From assembly GCA_910589075.1 (NCBI GenBank), contig CAJUSK010000011.1, positions 190,061 to 254,060 of the forward strand: a stretch of 64,000 nt of DNA. The letters are read 5' to 3'. Shown piece by piece: positions 56,757-64,000 of this stretch. The DNA comes from an uncultured Lachnospiraceae bacterium. Lineage in GTDB: Bacteria; Bacillota; Clostridia; Lachnospirales; Lachnospiraceae. The translations under genes and the position numbers were made by a program. Numbering within the stretch: the stretch's first letter is position 1; each line of letters opens with the position of its first letter. The notes beneath the pieces are model-generated. The model was not told the origin of the DNA. It did not search any database and saw only the letters and a list, made by a program, of their open reading frames with translations.

Positions 56757-57917
56757 ATGAAATTTCTCCATATTTCGGATCTGCATTTAGGAAAACGTGT
56801 CAATGAATTCTCCATGACAGAGGATCAAAGATACATTTTGTCACAGATACATTCTATAGCGGAATGCGAAGCCGTGGATGCTGTGATTATATCAGGGGAT
56901 ATTTATGACAAGCCAGTCCCTTCAGCGGAAGCGGTACAGATATTTGACCAGTTTCTGACTGCGCTGGCAGATTGTAAAAAGCGTGTGTTTCTTATCAGTG
57001 GGAACCACGACTCTGCAGAACGGATTGCCTTTGGGGCGCAACTTATGAGTGGCAGAGGCGTTTATGTATCGCCGGTTTATGACGGGCTTATAAAGCCCGT
57101 TACACTGACAGACGAATATGGAGAACTGTCCGTATATCTGCTTCCGTTTATCAGGCCGGCAGCAGTGCGCCGTATAGTGGAGAAAGAAGCAGAGCAGGGC
57201 CAGGAACAACATCTGCCCGAAAGCTATCAGGAGGCAGTGGAATTTGTGATAAACCGTATGCAGGTTGACAGGGAAAAACGGAATATCCTGGCAGTCCATC
57301 AGTTTGTAACCGGAGCGAGGCGTTGTGAATCTGAAGAGATTGTGGTAGGCGGCCTGGACAATGTGGACATGGAAGTGTTTGACGCATTTGATTATGTTGC
57401 CCTGGGCCATATCCACAGTCCACAGTTCATCGGGCGGGAAACAGTCCGCTACTCTGGGACACCGCTGAAATACTCTTTTTCCGAGGCGGAGCAGGAAAAA
57501 TCCGTTACCATTGTGGAATGCAGGGAAAAGGGACAGACACAGGTGTATACAGTGCCGTTGCATCCTCTGCGTGACCTGCGCGTGATCAAAGGAACCTATC
57601 TGGAACTGACGGCCAGATCGTTTTATCAGGATATGAATACGGAAGATTATATCAAAGTCATACTGACGGACGAAGAGGATATTCCGGACGGGATACAGAA
57701 ACTGCGCATTATTTATCCCAATCTGATGCAGCTATCATATGATAACAGCCGGACAAGACAGGATCGGACAATCGCAGCGGTGGAAGCGGTGGAACGGAAA
57801 TCAGAACTGGAATTATTTGAAGAATTTTACCAACTGCAGAATAATCAGCCAATGAGTACAGAACAGAAAACATACTTTACACATCTTCTGGAAGGAATAC
57901 GGAGCTTACCATTATGA
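56757..57917 (+). CDS. sbcD: Exonuclease subunit SbcD (Mre11-like)
   Basis: Nuclease subunit of the SbcCD complex, which cuts DNA hairpins and protein-blocked ends. The 386-residue protein shows the Mre11 metal motifs: ISDLHLGKRVNEF (residues 6-18), SGDIYDKPVPS, SGNHDSAERI, and GHIHSPQF around 220. The C-terminal capping region is complete. Ribosome site AAAAGGAG. The stop overlaps the sbcC start as ATGA, so the subunits are made together. Two hairpin repeats lie just upstream. Confidence 0.97.
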   Translation: MKFLHISDLHLGKRVNEFSMTEDQRYILSQIHSIAECEAVDAVIISGDIYDKPVPSAEAVQIFDQFLTALADCKKRVFLISGNHDSAERIAFGAQLMSGRGVYVSPVYDGLIKPVTLTDEYGELSVYLLPFIRPAAVRRIVEKEAEQGQEQHLPESYQEAVEFVINRMQVDREKRNILAVHQFVTGARRCESEEIVVGGLDNVDMEVFDAFDYVALGHIHSPQFIGRETVRYSGTPLKYSFSEAEQEKSVTIVECREKGQTQVYTVPLHPLRDLRVIKGTYLELTARSFYQDMNTEDYIKVILTDEEDIPDGIQKLRIIYPNLMQLSYDNSRTRQDRTIAAVEAVERKSELELFEEFYQLQNNQPMSTEQKTYFTHLLEGIRSLPL

Positions 57918-60900
57918 AACCAATCAAACTGACCATCAGCGCATTCGGACCCTATGCGGGGAAAACAGAGCTTGATTTTAACTGTCTGGGCGGACAGGGA
58001 CTGTATCTGATTACAGGGGATACGGGAGCCGGAAAGACCACGATTTTTGATGCAATTACCTACGCGCTGTACGGGGAGGCAAGTGGTGATGTGCGGAAGG
58101 CGGATATGTTCCGCAGCAAATATGCAAAAGAGGAAATTCCCACCTATGTGGAACTTTTGTTTGACTATGGCGGCAAATACTACACAGTCAAACGAAATCC
58201 GGAATATTTGCGGCCCAAGGGAAGGGGCACCGGCTATACGATGCAGAAAGCGGAGGCGGTTTTACTGTTTCCGGATGGAAGAGAGCCAGTGACCCGTGCC
58301 AGAGAGGTCACAAAGGAGATTACCGCTCTGATTGGGCTGGATCGAAGACAATTTACGCAGATTGCAATGATTGCGCAGGGGGACTTTCAAAAACTGTTGT
58401 TTGCGAACACAGAAGAACGTGGCGCCATTTTCCGCCAGATATTTCATACAGGCGGATACCAGATGATTCAGGAACAGTTAAAGGCTGATGTGAGACGTCA
58501 ATGGAAGGAATACGATGAACTCAGACGCAGTATCAAACAATCTATGGATGATATTGTCTGCATGGGCGATACCCCTGTTTCCGCCAGATTACGGCAACTG
58601 GGCAAAGAACAATTTGACGGAAGAATTGGCGATGGCATGACATTGCTGGAAGAACTGTGCGAGGAGGACGGACAAATACTGGAAGAGCTGAAAGCAGAAA
58701 TCCGGAAACGGGAATTGCAGATTCAGTGTGAGGACCAAAAGCTCGGCACACTCTACAAAGTCCGTCAGCAGAAAGAGGCACTGGAAAGCAGCCTCATGGA
58801 ATTGAAAGAACAAAAACCCAAATTACAACAGGCAGAAGAGACATTCCGGGAAGCGGAACGCAGTGCCGGTGTATGTGAATCAATTACCCGGCAGGTGGAC
58901 GAGCTGACAAGTAATCTGGAACTGTTCGATAAACTGCAACAGGAACAGGAAGAGAAGGCAAAAGGAGAACAGGAACTGCAACGGCAGGATGTGGAGAGAC
59001 AGCTACTGACAAGGGATAAACAAAAGCTGGAAACTGAACTGGAGGCGGCGCAGGAAGCGTTGCAGAAACTTGCTGTGGCGGATGAAGAGGGAAGACGTCT
59101 GGCAGAACAAGCAGAGACTGTTACCCGGACCCGTGTTCTTTTCAGGCAGCAGCGTGAAAGTCTGGCCCAGGAATGTGATGCCCGGAAACAGGCTGAGACA
59201 AGCCTGGCTCAAAGGGAAAACAGACTGGCAATGCTGGTGGAAGAAATCCGGCAATATGACACAACGCTGACAGAACTGTCCATGTGCGGTGGGGCATTAG
59301 CAGAAGGGCAGGGCATCCGGGAAGATATGGATGAAATCGGGGAAGCGCTTGCAAGTGAGGATACACAATACAAAGAATTAAAACAGAGCATATTACAGGA
59401 AGAAACGCTTATAAAAGATTTACAGCTTGCAGAATCGCTTTTACGGGAAGCGGAGAAAAGATGCCTCAGCGAGCAGGAAAAGCTCCAGGGCGTTGGGGAA
59501 GAAGAACTGAGATGCCAACACATGGTAAAAGAGTGCCAGGCGCGTCTTCTGGCTTTTCAGGAACTTTCCCGAGGTCTCTCTGCTCTGAAAAAAGAGGTGT
59601 CAGAAACGGCATTTGCATATGAACGGATACAGAAGCAGATGCAGGAATGCGAGGGGGAACTGTCTCTTCTAAAAAAAGAACAGGCACAGATATCCGGCAC
59701 AGACAGCAAAATTCTGCAACTGAATCAGCAGAAGCAGAGTCTGGATGAACAGAAAAGAATGCTTGTAGAATTGTCTGCAAGCTATGGAGAGCTGGAGGAT
59801 GTGCAAAAGAGACTGTCACAGATGCAAATGGAGTATCAGCATGCACTTCAGGAAAAAAGACAGGCGGAATCCGCGTACCATAGCATGGAACAAATGTTTC
59901 TGAATGCGCAGGCGGGGCTTCTGGCACGAGATCTGAAAGAGGGCGCAGCCTGTCCTGTATGCGGTTCCATCCATCATCCCATACCGGCAGCAATTCCGGA
60001 AACCGTACCGGAGAAAACAGAACTGGATCAGGAAAAAAAGAAGCTTGCAAAAGCGCAGGCAAAAGCCGAACGCCTGAGCGCTTCGGCAGGCCATCTGTCC
60101 GAACAGCAAAAGAACCTGAATGAGAAAACCAACTTGCTGGCAGTACGGTTTTTCGGAGACGAAGAAAGTAAAACCGTTCTTCTGCCCCAGGCACTGCATC
60201 ATGAAAAGGAACGGCTGGAAAAAGAAGAACAGGAAATCAATGAGAAGCTGGACCAGGCAGAACAGTGTAAAATTCGAAAAGAGAAATTGGAAAAACAGAT
60301 CAAAGAAAAAGAAACCAGCCAAAAAGAGTTGATGCCTGTTTATCTGGAAAAAGAGCAGGATTTTTCGGCGATAAAAGGCCGCTATACGGAGAAGAAGCGG
60401 CAGTGGGAAACCGAAATCGCTGCGATGCAGATCCCGGATACCATCCCGGTGAATGGGGAGGATATAGAAGATTACTTAATCCGGCAATTACAGGAATGCA
60501 AAGAAAAACGGGAGACAGCGCAGTCAGAAAAACAGCGTCTGGACAGCCTGATACAGGAGCGGATAAAACAAGAGGCGGAAAAAGAGACATTACAAAAAAA
60601 GGTGGAGGAAAGCAGGCGGAGAAAGGCTGATTTTGAAGGCCGGGAAAAATTTCTGCAAGAGCGGATCAGGACGGACAGGGAAAAGGCAGAACGGATTTTG
60701 AGACAGGCAGAAATATTCCTGCATTGCCGACAGGCGAATGAAAATGACAAAGCCGATATAGATTTCCGGACTGTTTCCACAGTGGATGTGACAGGTTTAC
60801 GAACCTATATCAGCTCATACGCCAAACAGCTGAAAGAACGGGAACATTTTCTTACGGGGGAAGTAAACAGGCAAAAAAACATGGAAAAAGAGAGACAGGC

Positions 60901-62242
60901 CAGGGAGGAATGCCGGAATCAGTGTACGAAAGAAGTACATGAGCTGGAAAAAAAGCTGGAAGGCATCAGAGGCAGACTGACTGAAAAGAAGGAGAGCCTT
61001 TACCAGTCGCTTATGAACCATGGCGTTGTGTCACGAGAGGAATCCATAGATGTGTTGACTCCGGACATGACAGAGGATGCTTTGAATGATATGGCCTCTT
61101 CTGTGGAGGAAAAATTAAATATGAAACTACATACCCTGGAAGCCGCTCTGGAACAAAACCAAAAAGATTTGCAAAGTAAGGCAAATCTTGAACAGGAGAT
61201 TTTGGAGAAACACAGACAGCAGCAACAGCTTACAGAAAAACTCAGACAAATGGAACTGTCTGTCACAAGAAATACCGAAAAGTTATATGCCAGAAACGAG
61301 AAAATCGAAGAACTGACAAAGCATCTGAAAGCGCAGAAGAAAGAAGAAATCGTGGAAAAGATCCGGTTTCTGAGAAAACAGAGGGAAGAACTGGAACATA
61401 TACTTCGGTCTGCGGAGGCAGAATATAAAGACTGCCAGAGAATTTACGAACGACTTAATGCCACTGTGGAAACATTAAAAAAACAGATGGCCGAAGAAGG
61501 AGACGACGAACCGGTTTCCGAAGCAGAGACGGTGTCCCGAAAGAACCAGTGGCAGCAGGAGAAGCGGGCGCTGGAAGAGAAACGGGATGAAAAAAATGCG
61601 GCATATGTAAGAAACCATGCAATCTTCCGGCAGGTGAAAACAAAGCAGAGCGAGATAACGGAAGTGGAAAAAACATATCAATGGATGAAATCGCTTTCTG
61701 ATACGGCGAACGGTATGTTAACCGGAAAACAGAAAATAGAATTTGAAACCTATATCCAGATGACCTTTTTTGACAGGATTATTCGAAGGGCGAACCTGCG
61801 TCTGCTTACTATGAGCAGCGGCCAATATGAACTCAGGCGTATGGAAGAGAATGAAAATGCCAGTAAAAAGGAAAAGGCCGGACTGGAACTCAGCGTTCTC
61901 GATCATTATAATGCAACAGAGCGCAGCGTAAAGACACTGTCCGGTGGAGAGGCTTTTCAGGCGTCACTTTCTCTGGCGTTGGGGCTTTCCGATGAAATTC
62001 AGTCAAACGCCGGCGGTATTCGCCTGGATTCTATGTTTGTGGACGAAGGGTTCGGATCTCTGGATGAAGAATCACTGAGCCAGGCGATCAGGGCGTTGGC
62101 GCGTCTGACGGAAGGCAATCGCCTGGTAGGTATCATCTCCCATGTGACGGAACTGAAAGAGCAGATTGAGAAAAAGATCATTGTCACGAAACACCGGGGG
62201 AAAGAGGGGATTAGCAGTGAGGCGGTGATTGTGGCAGGGTGA
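57914..62242 (+). CDS. sbcC: Exonuclease subunit SbcC (Rad50-like), unusually long
   Basis: SMC-like ATPase of SbcCD, 1442 residues; most SbcC proteins are about 1000-1200. The ATP head has Walker A GDTGAGKTT (35-43) and Q-loop RRQFTQIAMIAQGDFQKLLF. A long coiled coil follows, the zinc-hook CPVCGSIHHP lies at residues 680-689 (cysteines 680 and 683), a second and longer coiled coil runs to about 1290, and then the signature LSGGEAFQASLSLALG (from 1342) and Walker B MFVDEGFGSLDEESL. The extra length is in the coiled-coil arms, so the reach of the complex should be longer. No frameshift is visible. Confidence 0.96.
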   Translation: MKPIKLTISAFGPYAGKTELDFNCLGGQGLYLITGDTGAGKTTIFDAITYALYGEASGDVRKADMFRSKYAKEEIPTYVELLFDYGGKYYTVKRNPEYLRPKGRGTGYTMQKAEAVLLFPDGREPVTRAREVTKEITALIGLDRRQFTQIAMIAQGDFQKLLFANTEERGAIFRQIFHTGGYQMIQEQLKADVRRQWKEYDELRRSIKQSMDDIVCMGDTPVSARLRQLGKEQFDGRIGDGMTLLEELCEEDGQILEELKAEIRKRELQIQCEDQKLGTLYKVRQQKEALESSLMELKEQKPKLQQAEETFREAERSAGVCESITRQVDELTSNLELFDKLQQEQEEKAKGEQELQRQDVERQLLTRDKQKLETELEAAQEALQKLAVADEEGRRLAEQAETVTRTRVLFRQQRESLAQECDARKQAETSLAQRENRLAMLVEEIRQYDTTLTELSMCGGALAEGQGIREDMDEIGEALASEDTQYKELKQSILQEETLIKDLQLAESLLREAEKRCLSEQEKLQGVGEEELRCQHMVKECQARLLAFQELSRGLSALKKEVSETAFAYERIQKQMQECEGELSLLKKEQAQISGTDSKILQLNQQKQSLDEQKRMLVELSASYGELEDVQKRLSQMQMEYQHALQEKRQAESAYHSMEQMFLNAQAGLLARDLKEGAACPVCGSIHHPIPAAIPETVPEKTELDQEKKKLAKAQAKAERLSASAGHLSEQQKNLNEKTNLLAVRFFGDEESKTVLLPQALHHEKERLEKEEQEINEKLDQAEQCKIRKEKLEKQIKEKETSQKELMPVYLEKEQDFSAIKGRYTEKKRQWETEIAAMQIPDTIPVNGEDIEDYLIRQLQECKEKRETAQSEKQRLDSLIQERIKQEAEKETLQKKVEESRRRKADFEGREKFLQERIRTDREKAERILRQAEIFLHCRQANENDKADIDFRTVSTVDVTGLRTYISSYAKQLKEREHFLTGEVNRQKNMEKERQAREECRNQCTKEVHELEKKLEGIRGRLTEKKESLYQSLMNHGVVSREESIDVLTPDMTEDALNDMASSVEEKLNMKLHTLEAALEQNQKDLQSKANLEQEILEKHRQQQQLTEKLRQMELSVTRNTEKLYARNEKIEELTKHLKAQKKEEIVEKIRFLRKQREELEHILRSAEAEYKDCQRIYERLNATVETLKKQMAEEGDDEPVSEAETVSRKNQWQQEKRALEEKRDEKNAAYVRNHAIFRQVKTKQSEITEVEKTYQWMKSLSDTANGMLTGKQKIEFETYIQMTFFDRIIRRANLRLLTMSSGQYELRRMEENENASKKEKAGLELSVLDHYNATERSVKTLSGGEAFQASLSLALGLSDEIQSNAGGIRLDSMFVDEGFGSLDEESLSQAIRALARLTEGNRLVGIISHVTELKEQIEKKIIVTKHRGKEGISSEAVIVAG

Positions 62243-62335
62243 AAAGGAAAGACGCCGGCTGTATTGCAGCCCCCTGGGTGCCTGACCTCATGGTCTCTCT
62301 CATAATTTCGTTCATAGTTTTCATACAATCCAACG

Positions 62336-62385
62336 AAACAGTCTTGTGCTTGTGGCTTTACGGCCCATGGCACAAGACTGTTTTC
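62336..62385. terminator. Bidirectional terminator between sbcC and the GNAT gene
   Basis: AAACAGTCTTGTGC pairs with GCACAAGACTGTTT across a 20-base region that can fold further (GGC/GCC). TTTTCC follows on the plus strand. The convergent gene arrangement fits use in both directions. Otherwise 62243-62535 holds no gene I can support. Confidence 0.8.
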
Positions 62386-62535
62386 CTGTCGCTTTACCTA
62401 TAATTGTGTTTCTGAAGCCGTTTGATTGTTGACAATGAACAGTGTTGTAATTGCTCGTTATGTTCGTTTTTCTTGTTGTAATTATAAGATTAGCAGCTCT
62501 GATTCTCATAATCCATATCAAACCTTCGTATTTGT

Positions 62536-63114
62536 TCAAAAGTTATCTGTCTTTTTTCTCATAATAAAAAACCACGCCTGTTTTCTATAGAGTTCAAATC
62601 CATATTTTTCATAGAGTCTCACGGGTCCTCTGTATTGATAATCCCGTTTCGTATCTGAAAATGGATAGCCTTCAACATATAAGTACCCCTCTTCTTTTGC
62701 ATCTGCCAGAAATCTTTCCATGACAGCTTTTGCAAGTCCTTTTCCGCGATAATCCGGTGCAATATCTATACAATATAGAACTTTTATACGCCCTTTTTCA
62801 GTTTTATCTGTTAAAAACTCCTCGTTCACACAGAGCGGCTCATAACCGGCCTTATCACCGGCATTGCACCATCCGACGATTTTAGCTCCATCATATAAAA
62901 GATAGCCAGTCATAATTCCCTGCCGGACAAGCTCTTTTGCTTTCTGGCGGCGTTCATCTTTTAAGATGCACTTCTCGTCTTCCTCTCTGCGCAGATGGCT
63001 CTGAAGACAATAACAGGCAGACCATTCCTCGTGATCTGAAAATGCATCATTATCAAAATAATACAGAAAATCCTCCGCCATTTCCGGTGTCAGTTTCTTT
63101 ATACAAATATCCAT
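62536..63114 (-). CDS. GNAT family N-acetyltransferase
   Basis: A 192-residue acetyltransferase with an AAAGGAG ribosome site. The C-terminal two thirds carry the GNAT core: VLYCIDIAPDYRGKGLAKAVMERFL with the acetyl-CoA pyrophosphate-binding R-G-K-G-L-A (about 113-130), then YLYVEGYPFSD, VRLYEKYGFELYR near the end. The N-terminal 60 residues include CYCLQSHLRREED and are helical. Acceptor substrate unknown. Confidence 0.92.
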   Translation of the reverse strand: MDICIKKLTPEMAEDFLYYFDNDAFSDHEEWSACYCLQSHLRREEDEKCILKDERRQKAKELVRQGIMTGYLLYDGAKIVGWCNAGDKAGYEPLCVNEEFLTDKTEKGRIKVLYCIDIAPDYRGKGLAKAVMERFLADAKEEGYLYVEGYPFSDTKRDYQYRGPVRLYEKYGFELYRKQAWFFIMRKKTDNF

Positions 63115-63897
63115 TTCTATCTCCTTTGACTTTGTGGTATAGGCTCTTAAATCTCAAACGCAGCTATTTGTTTTGGCCATTGAAGTTCTCACCCTCATTC
63201 ATTGCCATGTAAGAAATACGGAACTATATTTCGGGTAAAGATGCTGGAACCAGATATGGTCATTGTACCCCTACGACGAAAAGGAAAGTAATATCCTTTA
63301 GAAAGCCAGGATACGGGCAAGCTAAATCTCATTTAAAAACACAGAACAAAAGTTCGATTTTGGCCTGTACTTTTTCTAACTTATGTGTTATAATGAAAAA
63401 CCAACTGACCGGTTAATACGATTGGTATTTGTTGGTATTACCAAAAGGTGACAGTTGCATTTCAAAAATGTGGTTTGTCTGAAAATATCACATCATGCGG
63501 CCCACATTCATGTGATTGTTATTTTAATGCTTATTTGCCAGCCTTGCAAGTCTGTTTTACATGAAACCAAAACTGCCTTGCATGATTTCGGTTGAATAGA
63601 TGAACTTTTTTCGGTTAAAAGTTTGGAAGTTTTCATATGCCGGATAAAAGAGAGAATTCACAATCAGTTGCTGTCAGCGTCCATAATAAGACGGTGACGG
63701 AATAAGTCTGTGGAGGATTGAAGGAGATGTTCCCTGAGAACGCAGTGGAATATTTTGTGTCCTGATAAAGGGATGGGACGAAAACCGCCTTATTTAGTGT
63801 TGTTTGGTGTTGCTTGTACCGTATTTTGCGGATGAAATAGGGGAATATGGGCGAAATAACACTAGTACAGAATTGCTTAAATAATAATGAATAAATG
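63115..63897. other. Long interval without a convincing gene
   Basis: About 0.8 kb of AT-rich sequence. An open stretch at 63637-63765 begins with an ATG and is interrupted by one in-frame TAA at 63703; its conceptual product (MPDKRENSQSVAVS, then after the stop LKEMFPENAVEYFVS) looks like a possible remnant of a coding sequence, but I cannot name it. Direct copies of TTGGTATT occur near 63420. No tRNA, hairpin repeat or insertion-sequence ends were found. Confidence 0.45.
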
Positions 63898-63926
63898 TTG
63901 CTTTTTTATTGTAGTCGGTGCATAAT
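63898..63926 (+). promoter_or_regulatory. Possible promoter for the right-edge gene
   Basis: TTGCTT (63898-63903), 17 bases, CATAAT (63921-63926), about 30 bases before the ATG at 63958. Confidence 0.45.
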
Positions 63927-63957
63927 AATTCTATCACTAAAGAATGGATGGATTACT

Positions 63958-64000
63958 ATGCGAAGGAAAACAATTGATACTATCCCGGTTTTATCTGATG
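63958..64000 (+). CDS. Start of a gene cut by the window edge
   Basis: ATG at 63958 followed by 13 open codons (MRRKTIDTIPVLSD) to the edge. The upstream GGATGG is a weak ribosome site and a promoter-like sequence lies in front. Too little remains to name it. Confidence 0.35.
   Translation, partial: MRRKTIDTIPVLSD

Overview
The window reads as chromosomal DNA of a Gram-positive anaerobe of the Clostridia, most likely a Lachnospiraceae (Clostridium cluster XIVa) member. The grounds are AGGAGG-type ribosome binding sites with frequent TTG and GTG starts, a CIRCE-controlled hrcA-grpE-dnaK-dnaJ operon, a reverse rubrerythrin, a type III glutamine synthetase, IreB, a DUF6465 protein, and an ftsE-ftsX-M23 peptidase-CtpA cluster. 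The species is not decided by the sequence. I saw no rRNA, CRISPR array, prophage or intact insertion sequence; there is one tRNA (Gln, CTG anticodon).

Layout. 0-3.8 kb: a truncated MMPL/RND exporter coupled to a secreted coiled-coil protein. 3.9-12.1 kb: AGCS symporter, cyclophilin, GNAT enzyme, HD-GYP phosphodiesterase, an aminotransferase-patatin-UppP run, and rubrerythrin. 12.2-16.3 kb: a phosphate module with a Na/Pi transporter, a PhoB-like regulator and a PhoR-like kinase, preceded by three ATTTTACA direct repeats in 11-bp phase that look like a Pho box. 16.3-18.4 kb: a histone-H1-like DUF6465 protein facing a basic membrane protein. 18.5-23.6 kb: the heat-shock operon.

23.6-29.9 kb is an accessory block lying where related Firmicutes have dnaJ directly followed by prmA: an AT-rich restriction-methylation pair, three small proteins of unknown function, a metallophosphoesterase and a DUF4474 protein. 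29.9-36.0 kb resumes the conserved order (prmA, rsmE, then cysteine desulfurase and thiI, an HPr-like protein without the catalytic His, mtaB). 36.0-41.8 kb matches the Bacillus yrzL-yrrK-yrzB-yrrL-yrrM-yrrO neighbourhood (ireB, ruvX, DUF1292, with RNase J and a YlbF protein inserted, a mini-MltG, trmR and a U32 trhP), which joins two steps of tRNA wobble uridine modification.

41.9-47.1 kb: glnA with a possible attenuator leader, tRNA-Gln, a membrane protein and a CstA transporter. 47.2-51 kb: acyl-ACP thioesterase, CvfB-like protein, a second small HPr-sized protein, CPBP protease and a TagA/WecG-like protein. 51-56.3 kb: a CdaR/PucR-type regulator and the FtsEX cell-wall hydrolase module. 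56.7-62.2 kb: sbcD-sbcC with a long SbcC. The right end is a GNAT enzyme, about 0.84 kb without a convincing gene, and the first codons of another gene.

The main unexplained structure is a family of six related 33-45 bp imperfect hairpin repeats (near 16.87, 44.31, 45.57, 56.31, 56.67 and 56.71 kb). All lie between genes or at a gene's last codon, and several sit immediately behind a terminator T-tract.
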